Assembly: GCF_035751725.1 (NCBI RefSeq)
Contig: NZ_CP142104.1
Coordinates: 3,658,001 to 3,722,000 of the forward strand
Source of the DNA: Pseudomonas frederiksbergensis
Lineage (GTDB): Bacteria > Pseudomonadota > Gammaproteobacteria > Pseudomonadales > Pseudomonadaceae
DNA: 64,000 nt
Direction of reading: 5' to 3'
Part shown: one piece after another, positions 27,396 through 34,672 of the stretch
How the letters are laid out: the number at the start of each line of letters is the position of its first letter
How positions within the stretch are numbered: the first letter of the stretch is position 1
Notes under the pieces: generated by a model
Seen by the model: only the letters and a program-made list of their open reading frames with translations
The model's database searches: none
Told to the model about the DNA's origin: nothing
Position numbers and translations under genes: made by a program

Positions 27396-27823
27396 GAGGC
27401 TTTCCTCCGCAGGGCTTCCTGATCTTTGTTCAAGGCGTCGAGCGTTCGGTCAGGCTTGAAATGGGACGGTTCGAATTGCTTCTTGCCGGACTGCACCATG
27501 ACGAAACCGATGATCATCGCCACCACGCCCACGATCAGCGCGGCCAGCCAGGGCGCCATCATCGTGCTCAGGCCATACACCACCGCCATCAGCAGAATGA
27601 TGAAGCCGGCCAGCAGCACCATCGCGCCGCCCGCCACCCCCGCGATACCCGCCTTCAAGGTGTTGAGGCTGGCTTGGAATTCCGCCTTGGCCAATGCCAG
27701 TTCCTTGGTAAACAGTGAGGGCACTTCGTGGGTCAACTGCCTGAGCAGGCCCATGACCGAGGCATCGTTTTCGGGCACCGAGGCCCCTGCGGAACGCTGG
27801 ATATCCGGGTCTGGTCGATTCAT
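27392..27823 (-). CDS. Holin-X / DUF1469-like membrane protein
   Basis: 143 residues. An N-terminal amphipathic region (LLRQLTHEVPSLFTKELALAKAEFQASL) is followed by two adjacent transmembrane helices (~58-82 and ~85-108) and a charged tail. This is the YqjE/Holin-X arrangement; despite the family name there are no phage genes nearby. The ATG at 27823 has GGAG 7 bases upstream and follows a GTG codon that reads in frame. It overlaps its neighbours on both sides by 1-4 bases, so the three genes are tightly coupled. Confidence 0.85.
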   Translation of the reverse strand: MNRPDPDIQRSAGASVPENDASVMGLLRQLTHEVPSLFTKELALAKAEFQASLNTLKAGIAGVAGGAMVLLAGFIILLMAVVYGLSTMMAPWLAALIVGVVAMIIGFVMVQSGKKQFEPSHFKPDRTLDALNKDQEALRRKAS

Positions 27824-28473
27824 CACAATTCTCCTCTGGTATTGGCCGAGCCCGGCAGCGAGCCGGTAGCTGAATCACTGGGATGGTCCTGCACGCTGGG
27901 TGAAGTCGGGGTGACGCCCGTGGCGAGTCCGCTGCTGGTCGCCGCACCCGGACCAATAGGGTCGGGCATCGGATCGAAGGGCTGGGCGCCGAAGCCTTCG
28001 GCCGGTGGCTCCGCCCGTTCGGCGCCAGCGTGGTCGACCTCTGTGGCCATCGCAGAAGTGCCGGCTTTGAGGAACCGCGACAGCCCGAAGCCCACTGCGA
28101 TACTGCCGGCGAGGAACAAGCCCGGGTTATCCCGCGCCAAACGCGAGCCGTCATGCAACAGTTGCTCGGCGCTCTTGTTGCGCAACTTGCTGGCCAGGCC
28201 ACTCATGCTGTCGGCCATGTCTGCCAGGTAATGCGACAAGCCCAGCGTGTCATTGGCTTCGAGTTCCGACATGGCTGACTTGGCGCCACGCGCCAATGCA
28301 TCGATCTGGTCCGCCGCGGTATCGCGGTACTGACCGAAATGCGCATCGGCCTGCTCGCGAGCGCTGCCGATGGCTTCGTTCACGTCATCCTTGATGTGGT
28401 TCAGGGGTTCTCCAGCTCGCCCCTGGCTTGCGGTGCCGCTTTGTCGCTCGGGGTTGTTGTCCGGGATAGTCAT
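27823..28473 (-). CDS. Helical membrane-anchored hypothetical protein
   Basis: 216 residues. A long helical N-terminal half (NHIKDDVNEAIGSAREQADAHFGQYRDTAADQIDALARGA) resembles apolipoprotein-like or ElaB-like anchors. One hydrophobic segment follows near 120-135 (PGLFLAGSIAVGFGLSRFL), then a Pro/Gly/Ser-rich, probably disordered tail. First gene of the three-gene operon; its stop overlaps the next start (TGATG). I recognise the general type but not a named family. Confidence 0.75.
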   Translation of the reverse strand: MTIPDNNPERQSGTASQGRAGEPLNHIKDDVNEAIGSAREQADAHFGQYRDTAADQIDALARGAKSAMSELEANDTLGLSHYLADMADSMSGLASKLRNKSAEQLLHDGSRLARDNPGLFLAGSIAVGFGLSRFLKAGTSAMATEVDHAGAERAEPPAEGFGAQPFDPMPDPIGPGAATSSGLATGVTPTSPSVQDHPSDSATGSLPGSANTRGEL

Positions 28474-28644
28474 GTCTGTCCATCGCCTCCGTGATGAAAA
28501 ACTCAACATCAGGCACTGCCTGGGCGATGCCTGGACCAGTGCCTCTCAGAACAAGTGACGGGACGCGCGGGAGCCGAGTTCCAACGAGTTTCACGGTTTG
28601 ACGCCGTGTGGTCGCAGGGGCCGCTGGGTTGGGTTTCGCTAGAA

Positions 28645-28676
28645 AAAGGGCATTGGTGAGAACACCAATGCCCTTT
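28645..28676 (-). terminator. Intrinsic terminator for the DUF892 gene
   Basis: A 14-bp perfect stem AAAGGGCATTGGTG/CACCAATGCCCTTT with a 4-base loop. Read on the minus strand it is followed by a T-run, and it lies about 60 bases after the DUF892 stop. Confidence 0.85.
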
Positions 28677-28691
28677 CTGGTACAGGACCGA

Positions 28692-28717
28692 TGGCGAGGG
28701 AGCTTGCTCCCTCGCCA
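28692..28717. repeat. REP-like perfect palindrome
   Basis: TGGCGAGGGAGC-TT-GCTCCCTCGCCA, between the DUF892 gene and the terminator. Confidence 0.75.
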
Positions 28718-28738
28718 CAAAAAGCGGTTATATCGACA

Positions 28739-29239
28739 TCAAGACTCCATCGTCGCCGCTTGGTTGCCACCCTGCTCGGCTATCTTGGACAGCTTCTCGT
28801 CGGTCGCTTTTTCTTCCTTGAGCGTCGCCAGCAGCAGGCCGAGCACTTCATCGCCCAGGTTCAAATGCTTGGCCATGGCGATCAAGGTGCCGTAGCTGGC
28901 GATTTCGTAGTGCTCGACTTTCTGCGCAGCGCCGATCAGCCCCGCGTCGAGCACCGCACCTTTGTCGATTTCCTCGATCAACTCCTTGGACTCTTCCACC
29001 AGCCCTTCCATGGCGATGCACTTCATGCGCTTGAGCTTGATGCCCGCCACTTCGACCAAGGTGTCGATGCGTTCGATCTGCCCTTGGGTTTCTTCAAGGT
29101 GATCGTTGAAAGCCTGAGCCAATAACGGATTGGTGGTGGCACGGGCCATCCGCGGCAATGCGCGGGTAATCTGCTTTTCAGCGCTATAGACGTCGGACAG
29201 CTCGTGAATGAACAGGTCCGTCACTGTTTTTCTGGCCAT
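28739..29239 (-). CDS. YciF-like DUF892 ferritin-like protein
   Basis: 166 residues, four-helix bundle type. It starts MARKTVTDLFIHELSDVYSAEKQI and contains the paired Glu/His helices of the DUF892/YciE-YciF family (HLEETQGQIERID; AAQKVEHYEIASYGTLIAMAK). These are diiron or metal-binding proteins induced by general stress, of unknown exact function. The start at 29239 follows a GGAGG. A longer in-frame version adds non-family residues. It sits in a block of stress genes on the same strand. Confidence 0.88.
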   Translation of the reverse strand: MARKTVTDLFIHELSDVYSAEKQITRALPRMARATTNPLLAQAFNDHLEETQGQIERIDTLVEVAGIKLKRMKCIAMEGLVEESKELIEEIDKGAVLDAGLIGAAQKVEHYEIASYGTLIAMAKHLNLGDEVLGLLLATLKEEKATDEKLSKIAEQGGNQAATMES

Positions 29240-29362
29240 CTGGAGATCCTCCGATCGGTGAATGGTGAAGCCACGCTTCACCTGTTCAACACTGACTCGA
29301 AGGTTTTTGTGGATGTTCAAGAAATCTGCGAACGGCTGGACGGAGGGTTGCGAGGCGCAGCG

Positions 29363-30292
29363 TCAACCCAGCGCTGTGTCCAGGAACATCATCACTGCGA
29401 ACCCCATCATCAAGCCCAGGGTCGCCGGCGTTTCGTGGCCATTGCGGTGGGTTTCCGGAATCACTTCGTGTGACACCACGAAGATCATCGCCCCGGCCGC
29501 CAGGCCCAGGCTGATGGGATAAGCCACCGCCACGCCGGAAGACATGCCCAGCCCGATTACCGCCCCCAGGGGCTCCATCAAGCCTGAGCCGACCGCAATC
29601 AGCGCGGCGCGCAGCGTGCTGATTCCGGTCACTCGCAGCGCCATGGCGATGGCGAGACCTTCGGGAATGTCCTGGATCGCGATGGCGGTGGTCAGGGGCA
29701 GGCCGACCTTGAAGTCGCCGTTGGCAAAGCTCACGCCAATGGCCATGCCCTCCGGCAGGTTGTGCAAGGTGATTGCCAGGACGAACAACCAGACCCGGTT
29801 GATGCGCTTGGCCTCGGGGCCACGCCGTCCACTCAACTCGTGTTCATGGGGTACGAAGCGGTCAAGGCCGATCATCAGTGCCACGCCCAGCCCCAGGCCA
29901 ATGACGACGACCAGGGCGGCGAGCAATTGGTTGCCGCAGATGACCTGCGCGGCTTCGATGCCCGGCAGGATCAGCGAAAACGAACTGGCCGCGAGCATCA
30001 TGCCGGCCGCGAAGCCCAACATGATGTCCTGGGTACGCGATGAAATATCGCGCAGCACCACCGCCGTCATCGCGCCCAGCGCCGTAGCGGCAAAGCCGGA
30101 GGCCCCGCCCAGTGCCGCATAGCCCAGGTTCTGGCGATCGGCCCCCACCAGCGCGTTGTAGCCGCTATAGAGCAACAGCACGGCGACCAGGGCCAACCCG
30201 AGCCAGAAGGTCAACCCCAGCAGCAGATTGTTTTGCACGGGATCAAGCCATGTACGCCAGGGCGATCGGATCCGGGAGGTGGGCTGGTCCAT
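29363..30292 (-). CDS. ZIP-family metal transporter
   Basis: 309 residues with about eight membrane helices. The ZIP metal-site helices are clear: HNLPEGMAIGVSF in helix 4 and QDIPEGLAIAMAL in helix 5. A His-containing loop (PHEHELSGRRGPEAKR) precedes helix 4, as in zinc or broad-metal importers. The start at 30292 gives a short cytoplasmic N-terminus; nine more residues in frame upstream are less likely. It lies directly downstream of the manganese catalase on the same strand, so import of Mn or Zn for nearby metalloproteins is an inference. Confidence 0.88.
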   Translation of the reverse strand: MDQPTSRIRSPWRTWLDPVQNNLLLGLTFWLGLALVAVLLLYSGYNALVGADRQNLGYAALGGASGFAATALGAMTAVVLRDISSRTQDIMLGFAAGMMLAASSFSLILPGIEAAQVICGNQLLAALVVVIGLGLGVALMIGLDRFVPHEHELSGRRGPEAKRINRVWLFVLAITLHNLPEGMAIGVSFANGDFKVGLPLTTAIAIQDIPEGLAIAMALRVTGISTLRAALIAVGSGLMEPLGAVIGLGMSSGVAVAYPISLGLAAGAMIFVVSHEVIPETHRNGHETPATLGLMMGFAVMMFLDTALG

Positions 30293-30369
30293 CGAGTGTC
30301 CTTGTTGGTTTAACCACACGGTGCTTGATCGTCACCCGCAACCACAGGGACGATCAAGTCAAATGTTCA

Positions 30370-30394
30370 GGCGAGGGAGCCAGGCCCCCTCGCC
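30370..30394. repeat. REP-like hairpin between Mn catalase and ZIP genes
   Basis: GGCGAGGG/CCCTCGCC stem with a 9-base loop, in the gap between two same-strand genes. Confidence 0.55.
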
Positions 30395-30400
30395 AACGCC

Positions 30401-31282
30401 TTACAGCTTCTCGTTTTGCATCCCTGCGCCCAGGTCAGCACCTGTCGTGGGATTGCTCTCCGGGTTAGACATCGTCCGCGCCTTCATGTCCATCAATAGC
30501 GCTTCGTCTTTCTCACTCAACTGCACGCTGGCCAAGCCATCTCCACCATCGACCGCCGGCGTTGGGTTCTCGACGAATTCCCAATCGTCCCCCTGGTTCC
30601 AAGGACCGCGCACCGAAGGTTCGCCCTGGGACATGTTGAAGTACACGTTGGTGAACTCCGGCATGCCAGGCAGCTTACCTTGCGGGAAGTTGGGCTGGAT
30701 GGAATGAAGGGCTTTTTCGAAGGACAACTGGTGGGCAATTTCACGGGTCATCAGGAAGCCCAGGGCTTCTTTTACCCCAGGGTCGTCAGTCACGTTCATC
30801 AACCGCTCGTACACGATTTTCGCCCGGGCTTCGGCGGCGATATTCGAACGCATGTCCGCCGTGGGTTCGCCGATGGTGTCGATATACGCAGCGGTCCAAG
30901 GCACACCGGCCGAGTTGGTCAACGGCGAACCGGCGCCATACAGCACGCTGGTGATGTGGGAGTCATTGCCGGCGCCATTGATGTCGCGGTACAGCTGGCC
31001 CTCCTGCTCGACACCTTCGGCCATCTTGCCCTTGGCGCCCTTGTTCAGCATCACGATGATCGAGCCGATCACCTCCAAATGGCTGAGCTCCTCGGTGGCG
31101 ATGTCCATCAGCAGATCCTTGCGGCCCGGATCATCCTCCGACAAGGCCTGGGTGAAATAACGCGACGCCGCCGCCAGTTCGCCCTGGGCGCCGCCAAATT
31201 GCTCTAGCAACAGGTTGGCGAGTCCTGGATTGGGCTCGGCGACACGCACGGTATATTGCAATCGTTTGTTATGAATGAACAT
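30401..31282 (-). CDS. Manganese catalase
   Basis: 293 residues, dimanganese catalase that converts H2O2 to water and oxygen without haem. All five expected metal ligands are visible: Glu35 (GAQGE), Glu65 and His68 (EELSH), Glu151 (AEARAK) and His184 (EIAHQ), with the spacing of characterised enzymes. The C-terminal tail (PESNPTTGADLGAGMQ) is longer and polar. The upstream region is AT-rich. Neighbours are stress genes, so stationary-phase or desiccation defence is likely; RpoS control is inferred from related islands, not seen directly. Confidence 0.95.
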   Translation of the reverse strand: MFIHNKRLQYTVRVAEPNPGLANLLLEQFGGAQGELAAASRYFTQALSEDDPGRKDLLMDIATEELSHLEVIGSIIVMLNKGAKGKMAEGVEQEGQLYRDINGAGNDSHITSVLYGAGSPLTNSAGVPWTAAYIDTIGEPTADMRSNIAAEARAKIVYERLMNVTDDPGVKEALGFLMTREIAHQLSFEKALHSIQPNFPQGKLPGMPEFTNVYFNMSQGEPSVRGPWNQGDDWEFVENPTPAVDGGDGLASVQLSEKDEALLMDMKARTMSNPESNPTTGADLGAGMQNEKL

Positions 31283-31549
31283 GATTGAACTCCTCGGTCA
31301 GGACACAGTTCATGGGAACCCTGCCGACGACAGGCCCATGAAAGTCAGAAGAAGTTGAACGTATAAAATTTATTTTTTATTCACAACAAAAGACGAATGG
31401 TAGTGGCAAGCCATACAAAACCATCCACGCCTTGATAATGAATAAGTTAAGCGAAGCCGGGCATGACATGCCCGACTATAAAAAACACTTCTATCAATAA
31501 CCGGTACAAGCCTCATGCCAGTGGCATGAGGCTTGTAGACCACGGAACA

Positions 31550-31927
31550 TTACGATTTACGACCGCCGCCGTGGCTGTTTTCACCACCTTTCTTGCCGGC
31601 TTCGGAAGCTTTTTCCCGGTCATTGGCGAAGTTGCCGCCAGAGGCTTGGCCCCCTTTGCGGCCGGCTTCCGATGCCCGTTCAGGGTCGTTGGCAAAATTG
31701 CCACCCGAGGCTTGTCCACCTTTGCGGCCCGCCTCTGCGGCACGTTCCGGATCGTTGGCAAAATTGCCACCCGACATATGGCCACCCTTACGGCCGGCCT
31801 CGGCTGCGCGTTCCGGATCGTTGGCGAAGTTGCCACCCGATGCCTGGCCGCCTTTCTTGCCGGCTTCCGATGCTTTCTCACGATCGTTAGCGAAATTGCC
31901 AGGGTTGTTATTACCTGTATTTGCCAT
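31550..31927 (-). CDS. KGG-repeat stress protein
   Basis: 125 residues made almost wholly of five tandem 22-residue units (GNFANDPERAAEAGRKGGQASG type), the KGG domain of general stress proteins such as E. coli YciG. Units 1 and 5 read DREKASEAGKKGG while units 2-4 read DPERA(A/S)EAGRKGG, giving a symmetrical set. It is highly hydrophilic and probably disordered, as seen for desiccation-tolerance proteins. Start at 31927, with GAGGTG upstream. A long inverted repeat (31505-31537) follows the gene but lacks an immediate T-run. Confidence 0.9.
   Translation of the reverse strand: MANTGNNNPGNFANDREKASEAGKKGGQASGGNFANDPERAAEAGRKGGHMSGGNFANDPERAAEAGRKGGQASGGNFANDPERASEAGRKGGQASGGNFANDREKASEAGKKGGENSHGGGRKS
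31593..31922. repeat. Five tandem 66-bp coding repeats (KGG units)
   Basis: The direct DNA repeats correspond exactly to the 22-residue protein units and keep the frame. Boundaries are approximate. Confidence 0.8.
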
Positions 31928-32002
31928 TTCATTCACCTCGTTAGTTGCTATTTGCGAACCCCGTTGGCTCGTACTTATTCGGAAAACATGACGCATCCAA
32001 GG

Positions 32003-32022
32003 TTTGAAGAAAGTTCTTCAAA
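32003..32022. promoter_or_regulatory. 20-bp palindrome in the KGG gene leader
   Basis: TTTGAAGAA-AG-TTCTTCAAA, perfect 9-bp arms, about 75 bases upstream of the KGG start and downstream of its likely -10. It could be an operator or an mRNA hairpin. Confidence 0.5.
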
Positions 32023-32130
32023 GGGCGACGAACGGTCAATGACTTATTTATATACCGCTGCGCTTGCAACCAATTGAAATCCGCTATCAAGCAAGCGACG
32101 CTCAATTAACACAATCGCCATGCGTAACTA

Positions 32131-32220
32131 TGTGAGGGCGAGCTTGCTCGCGAATGCAATTTACCAGTCGACCTGACTGTTTAACTTTCAAGTGCTTTCC
32201 CGAGCAAGCTCGGTCCCACA
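32131..32220. repeat. REP pair in inverted orientation (REPIN-like)
   Basis: Left copy begins TGTGAGGGCGAGCTTGCTCGCG. The right copy ends CCGAGCAAGCTCGGTCCCACA in reverse. The ~35-base spacer makes a REPIN-like unit. Confidence 0.65.
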
Positions 32221-32438
32221 TTGGCCCACGCCGAAGATTCGAAACAGTGCGTGTCTTTCCACGCTGTCCGCCAAGGGCCGGATGGCGCCGGCACCCCTCT
32301 GCACCGGTCTCGCCACCCTGGCCTCGCGCCGTTCCAGGAAGCCAAAACTCGCGGGCTGCCGGTGTTGTCTTGCACCACCGCACTGACCGGCTTGCGGCGT
32401 CCGGGTACCCTGTCGCCGATACCCGGATAAAGCGTTAT

Positions 32439-32687
32439 TCAGGGCGAGATAGGGTCGCTGGCCGGGAACGTCTCCTCCAGCGCTTCATCCAGCTGATTGT
32501 TGGTAATGTCCCGCTCGCCGACCTTGCCGCTGCGTTCGCAATGGCAGTCCTGCGCCGGGCATGGCTCGCCGTTTGGATGTTGTTCTGCGCAGGCCTGGCT
32601 GCAATACGCCTCGCCGTCATGATTGAACACCCGCTCGGGATCGACGTCGCAATGGCAGCCAGGGCAGCCACATTTCAATTCACTCAT
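32439..32687 (-). CDS. Bacterial metallothionein with long C-terminal tail
   Basis: 82 residues. The metal-binding part has nine cysteines (6, 8, 11, 13, 29, 33, 43, 48, 50) with histidines among them (CGCPGCHC, YCSQACAEQHPNG, CHC), the pattern of SmtA/PmtA-type metallothioneins binding Zn or Cd. After residue 52 comes a charged tail ending LDEALEETFPASDPISP, a motif also found as the end of unrelated small stress proteins. The start at 32687 has GGAGGAG just upstream. It probably forms an operon with the two upstream genes (gaps of 24 and 80 bases). The tail is likely disordered. Confidence 0.9.
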   Translation of the reverse strand: MSELKCGCPGCHCDVDPERVFNHDGEAYCSQACAEQHPNGEPCPAQDCHCERSGKVGERDITNNQLDEALEETFPASDPISP

Positions 32688-32711
32688 GTTCTCCTCCTGC
32701 ACTTGCGGCTA

Positions 32712-32981
32712 TCAGGATCCCACCAGCAATTGCACCTCAAGGTTCGCTGCCGCAACGCCATGCTTGGCCACATACACCTCATCTGCCCAACCTTTGGTCA
32801 GGTTGCGATAGGTCTGGGTGCCCACGGCCGTGCCGCTGTCCCATTCAATGACATCGCCAATATCAACGTCGTTGGCGGGACCCAGTTCGAGCACCGTGTG
32901 GCCGTCCTCTTCCGTCACGTAGACGCCCACCCTGGCGCTCTGTCGATTGATGGCTCTTACCTCACCGGTGGTCTGCTTCAT
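32712..32981 (-). CDS. Small hypothetical protein
   Basis: An 89-residue soluble, beta-rich protein (EVRAINRQSARVGVYVTEEDGHTVLELG; DVDIGDVIEWDSGTAVG) with an OB-fold-like feel but no recognised family. The start at 32981 has GGGGACAGG upstream; a much longer frame to 33182 runs into the preceding intergenic and is unlikely. Placed between the DUF892 and metallothionein genes on the same strand. Confidence 0.7.
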   Translation of the reverse strand: MKQTTGEVRAINRQSARVGVYVTEEDGHTVLELGPANDVDIGDVIEWDSGTAVGTQTYRNLTKGWADEVYVAKHGVAAANLEVQLLVGS

Positions 32982-33061
32982 ACCTGTCCCCTTTGCGTTT
33001 GACGGCAGGTTCGGGCGTGGCCGGAACGTGTCCGGCCGCGCCTTTTCATGCGGCTCCAACC

Positions 33062-33571
33062 TCAGCGCTTGGCTTCGGTATGCGGGTTGGCCGAACGCTC
33101 CAGGAACGCCTGGGTGATTTCCGGCAAGTGATCGCGCAGCCAATCGGCCATGGCGATCTCCTGGGGCAGGATCTGTTCGCAAGCCCGCTGGGTTTCCACG
33201 TCCCCGGCCACTTTTGCCGCTTCGATCAGCACCGTGTAGGAAGCGATCTCGAGGTTCTCGAATACGTAGCCACTCATGGCGCCCTTGACCACTTCGTCAC
33301 TCATCGCCATGCCGCCCATGGCCTGACCGAACGCCATCAGCTTGCCGGCCATGTCCTTGAGCATTGACGGGCTGCCGCCCAGGCGCTGGATGCATTGTTC
33401 CACCAGCTTCTGCTGCCCCAGCGTCTCTTCGATGTGCTGTTCGATCCGGGCCTTGAGCACCGGATAATGCTCCAGGCGCTCAGCCTGGGCCTTGAGCATT
33501 TTCTCCGCTTGCTGTTCCATGGCATGAGCATCGTTGAGCCAATCCAGCAGGTTTTCTTTAGGGGTTGCCAT
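33062..33571 (-). CDS. DUF892 ferritin-like protein (second copy)
   Basis: 169 residues. Helical bundle with ENLLDWLNDAHAMEQQAEKML, HIEETLGQQKLVEQCIQRLGG and a Glu/Ala-rich third helix (NLEIASYTVLIEAAKVAGD). It is related to, but clearly different from, the DUF892 protein at 28.7 kb. Such proteins are metal-binding stress proteins of unresolved function. It starts with GGAGAACGCA upstream and heads the likely three-gene unit with the small protein and the metallothionein. Confidence 0.87.
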   Translation of the reverse strand: MATPKENLLDWLNDAHAMEQQAEKMLKAQAERLEHYPVLKARIEQHIEETLGQQKLVEQCIQRLGGSPSMLKDMAGKLMAFGQAMGGMAMSDEVVKGAMSGYVFENLEIASYTVLIEAAKVAGDVETQRACEQILPQEIAMADWLRDHLPEITQAFLERSANPHTEAKR

Positions 33572-33750
33572 TGCGTTCTCCTTGTTCAGTGTTCATTGAC
33601 GCACTGTCGTGCGAGAGCTCTGAAATACCGCACATAAGGTGGATGTTCCCCGCACCGGGAAAGTTTGAATAAACAGCGCCGCAGAGCGACGAAAGGCGTA
33701 CCGAGAGGACGATGCTAACCTCAACGACTCCTAGCCAGCGGAGCACAGCA

Positions 33751-34578
33751 ATGCCCGACGATCTTCACCGTGAACCGATCGAACAACTGCAGGAATACCT
33801 GGCCGGGCGCCGTTTCCTGGTGCTGACCGGCGCGGGCATCAGTACGCCATCCGGTATCCCCGATTACCGTGATAGCGACGGCGTTCGACGGGGCCGGCAA
33901 CCGATGATGTACCAGGAATTCCTCGCCAAGCCCGAGGCCCGGAGGCGCTACTGGGCGCGAGCCATGCTCGGCTGGCCACGCCTGCGCCAGGCCCGCCCGA
34001 ACCTGGCTCATGAGGCCCTCGCGGCATTGCAAGTGGCGGAGCGCATCAGCGGGCTGATCACCCAGAATGTCGATGCCTTGCATGACCAGGCCGGAAGCCG
34101 CCAGGTCATCGAGCTACATGGCAGCCTGCATCGAGTGCTGTGCCTGGATTGCAGCCAGCGGAGCGACCGCCAGCAAATCCAACTCATGATGGAAACGCAG
34201 AATCCTTACCTGGCCGGCGTCGACGCGGTACAAGCCCCGGACGGCGATACGTTGCTGGATCCGGCATTCGAGGCGCGCTTCCAGATCCCCCGTTGCCCTC
34301 ATTGCAATGGCGAGCGGCTGAAACCCGATGTGGTTTTTTTCGGAGAAAACGTCGCCGCCGCCACAGCGTCCCGCGCCACGCAAGCCGTAGAACAAGCGGA
34401 TGGGCTGTTGGTGGTGGGTTCTTCGTTGATGGCGTATTCGGCCTTTCGCCTCTGTCGGGCAATCAAGGATCAGGGCAAGCCGCTGCTGGCGATCAACCGG
34501 GGCACGACCCGGGCTGATGAGTTGCTGGATTTGAAGGTGCAAGTGCCGTGTGAAGAATTGCTACCGCTGCTGATCTGA
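33751..34578 (+). CDS. Sir2-family NAD-dependent deacylase
   Basis: 275 residues. NAD-binding TGAGISTPSGIPDYRD (26-41), TQNVDALHDQAG, catalytic His123 (IELHGSLH), and a zinc site of four cysteines (131, 134, 182, 185). It removes acyl groups from lysines using NAD. The start at 33751 was chosen for CGGAGC upstream; 13 more in-frame codons exist. The class is the SIRT4-like/cobB-unrelated bacterial type with a ~47-residue loop inside the zinc domain. It is divergent from the stress block and stands alone. Confidence 0.92.
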   Translation: MPDDLHREPIEQLQEYLAGRRFLVLTGAGISTPSGIPDYRDSDGVRRGRQPMMYQEFLAKPEARRRYWARAMLGWPRLRQARPNLAHEALAALQVAERISGLITQNVDALHDQAGSRQVIELHGSLHRVLCLDCSQRSDRQQIQLMMETQNPYLAGVDAVQAPDGDTLLDPAFEARFQIPRCPHCNGERLKPDVVFFGENVAAATASRATQAVEQADGLLVVGSSLMAYSAFRLCRAIKDQGKPLLAINRGTTRADELLDLKVQVPCEELLPLLI

Positions 34579-34672
34579 AGCGCACATCCATCCCCGATGG
34601 GAACGCGATCACCAAGGAAACAGGTCGGCTTCCAGGCCGCCCCGTCCAGCTTTTGATCTGCGGGCCCGGTGG

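Larger units (their letters stand above)
31928..32438. other. Intergenic stretch between the KGG and metallothionein genes
   Basis: About 510 bases without a supported gene. It holds the KGG promoter region (a TATATAAAT-like -10 on the minus strand near 32047-32055), a 20-bp palindrome (32003-32022), and a pair of REP elements (32131-32220). The right third (32230-32430) is GC-rich with short minus-strand frames that match nothing I recognise; it may be a decayed gene. Confidence 0.45.

Noticed and set aside
27392..27823. Holin-X-like gene as a sign of prophage
   Set aside because: No lysis, capsid, integrase or terminase genes nearby; this family is common in bacterial stress operons.
31505..31537. 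Long inverted repeat after the KGG gene as a terminator
   Set aside because: The stem is perfect, but the T-run on the minus strand is about 17 bases away, so intrinsic termination is doubtful.
31593..31922. Regular ~66-bp repeats resembling a CRISPR array
   Set aside because: Repeats are directly adjacent without unique spacers and translate in frame to KGG units.
32181..32378. 65-codon minus-strand frame between REP pair and metallothionein
   Set aside because: No ribosome binding site, runs into the REP element, and composition is unlike neighbouring small genes.
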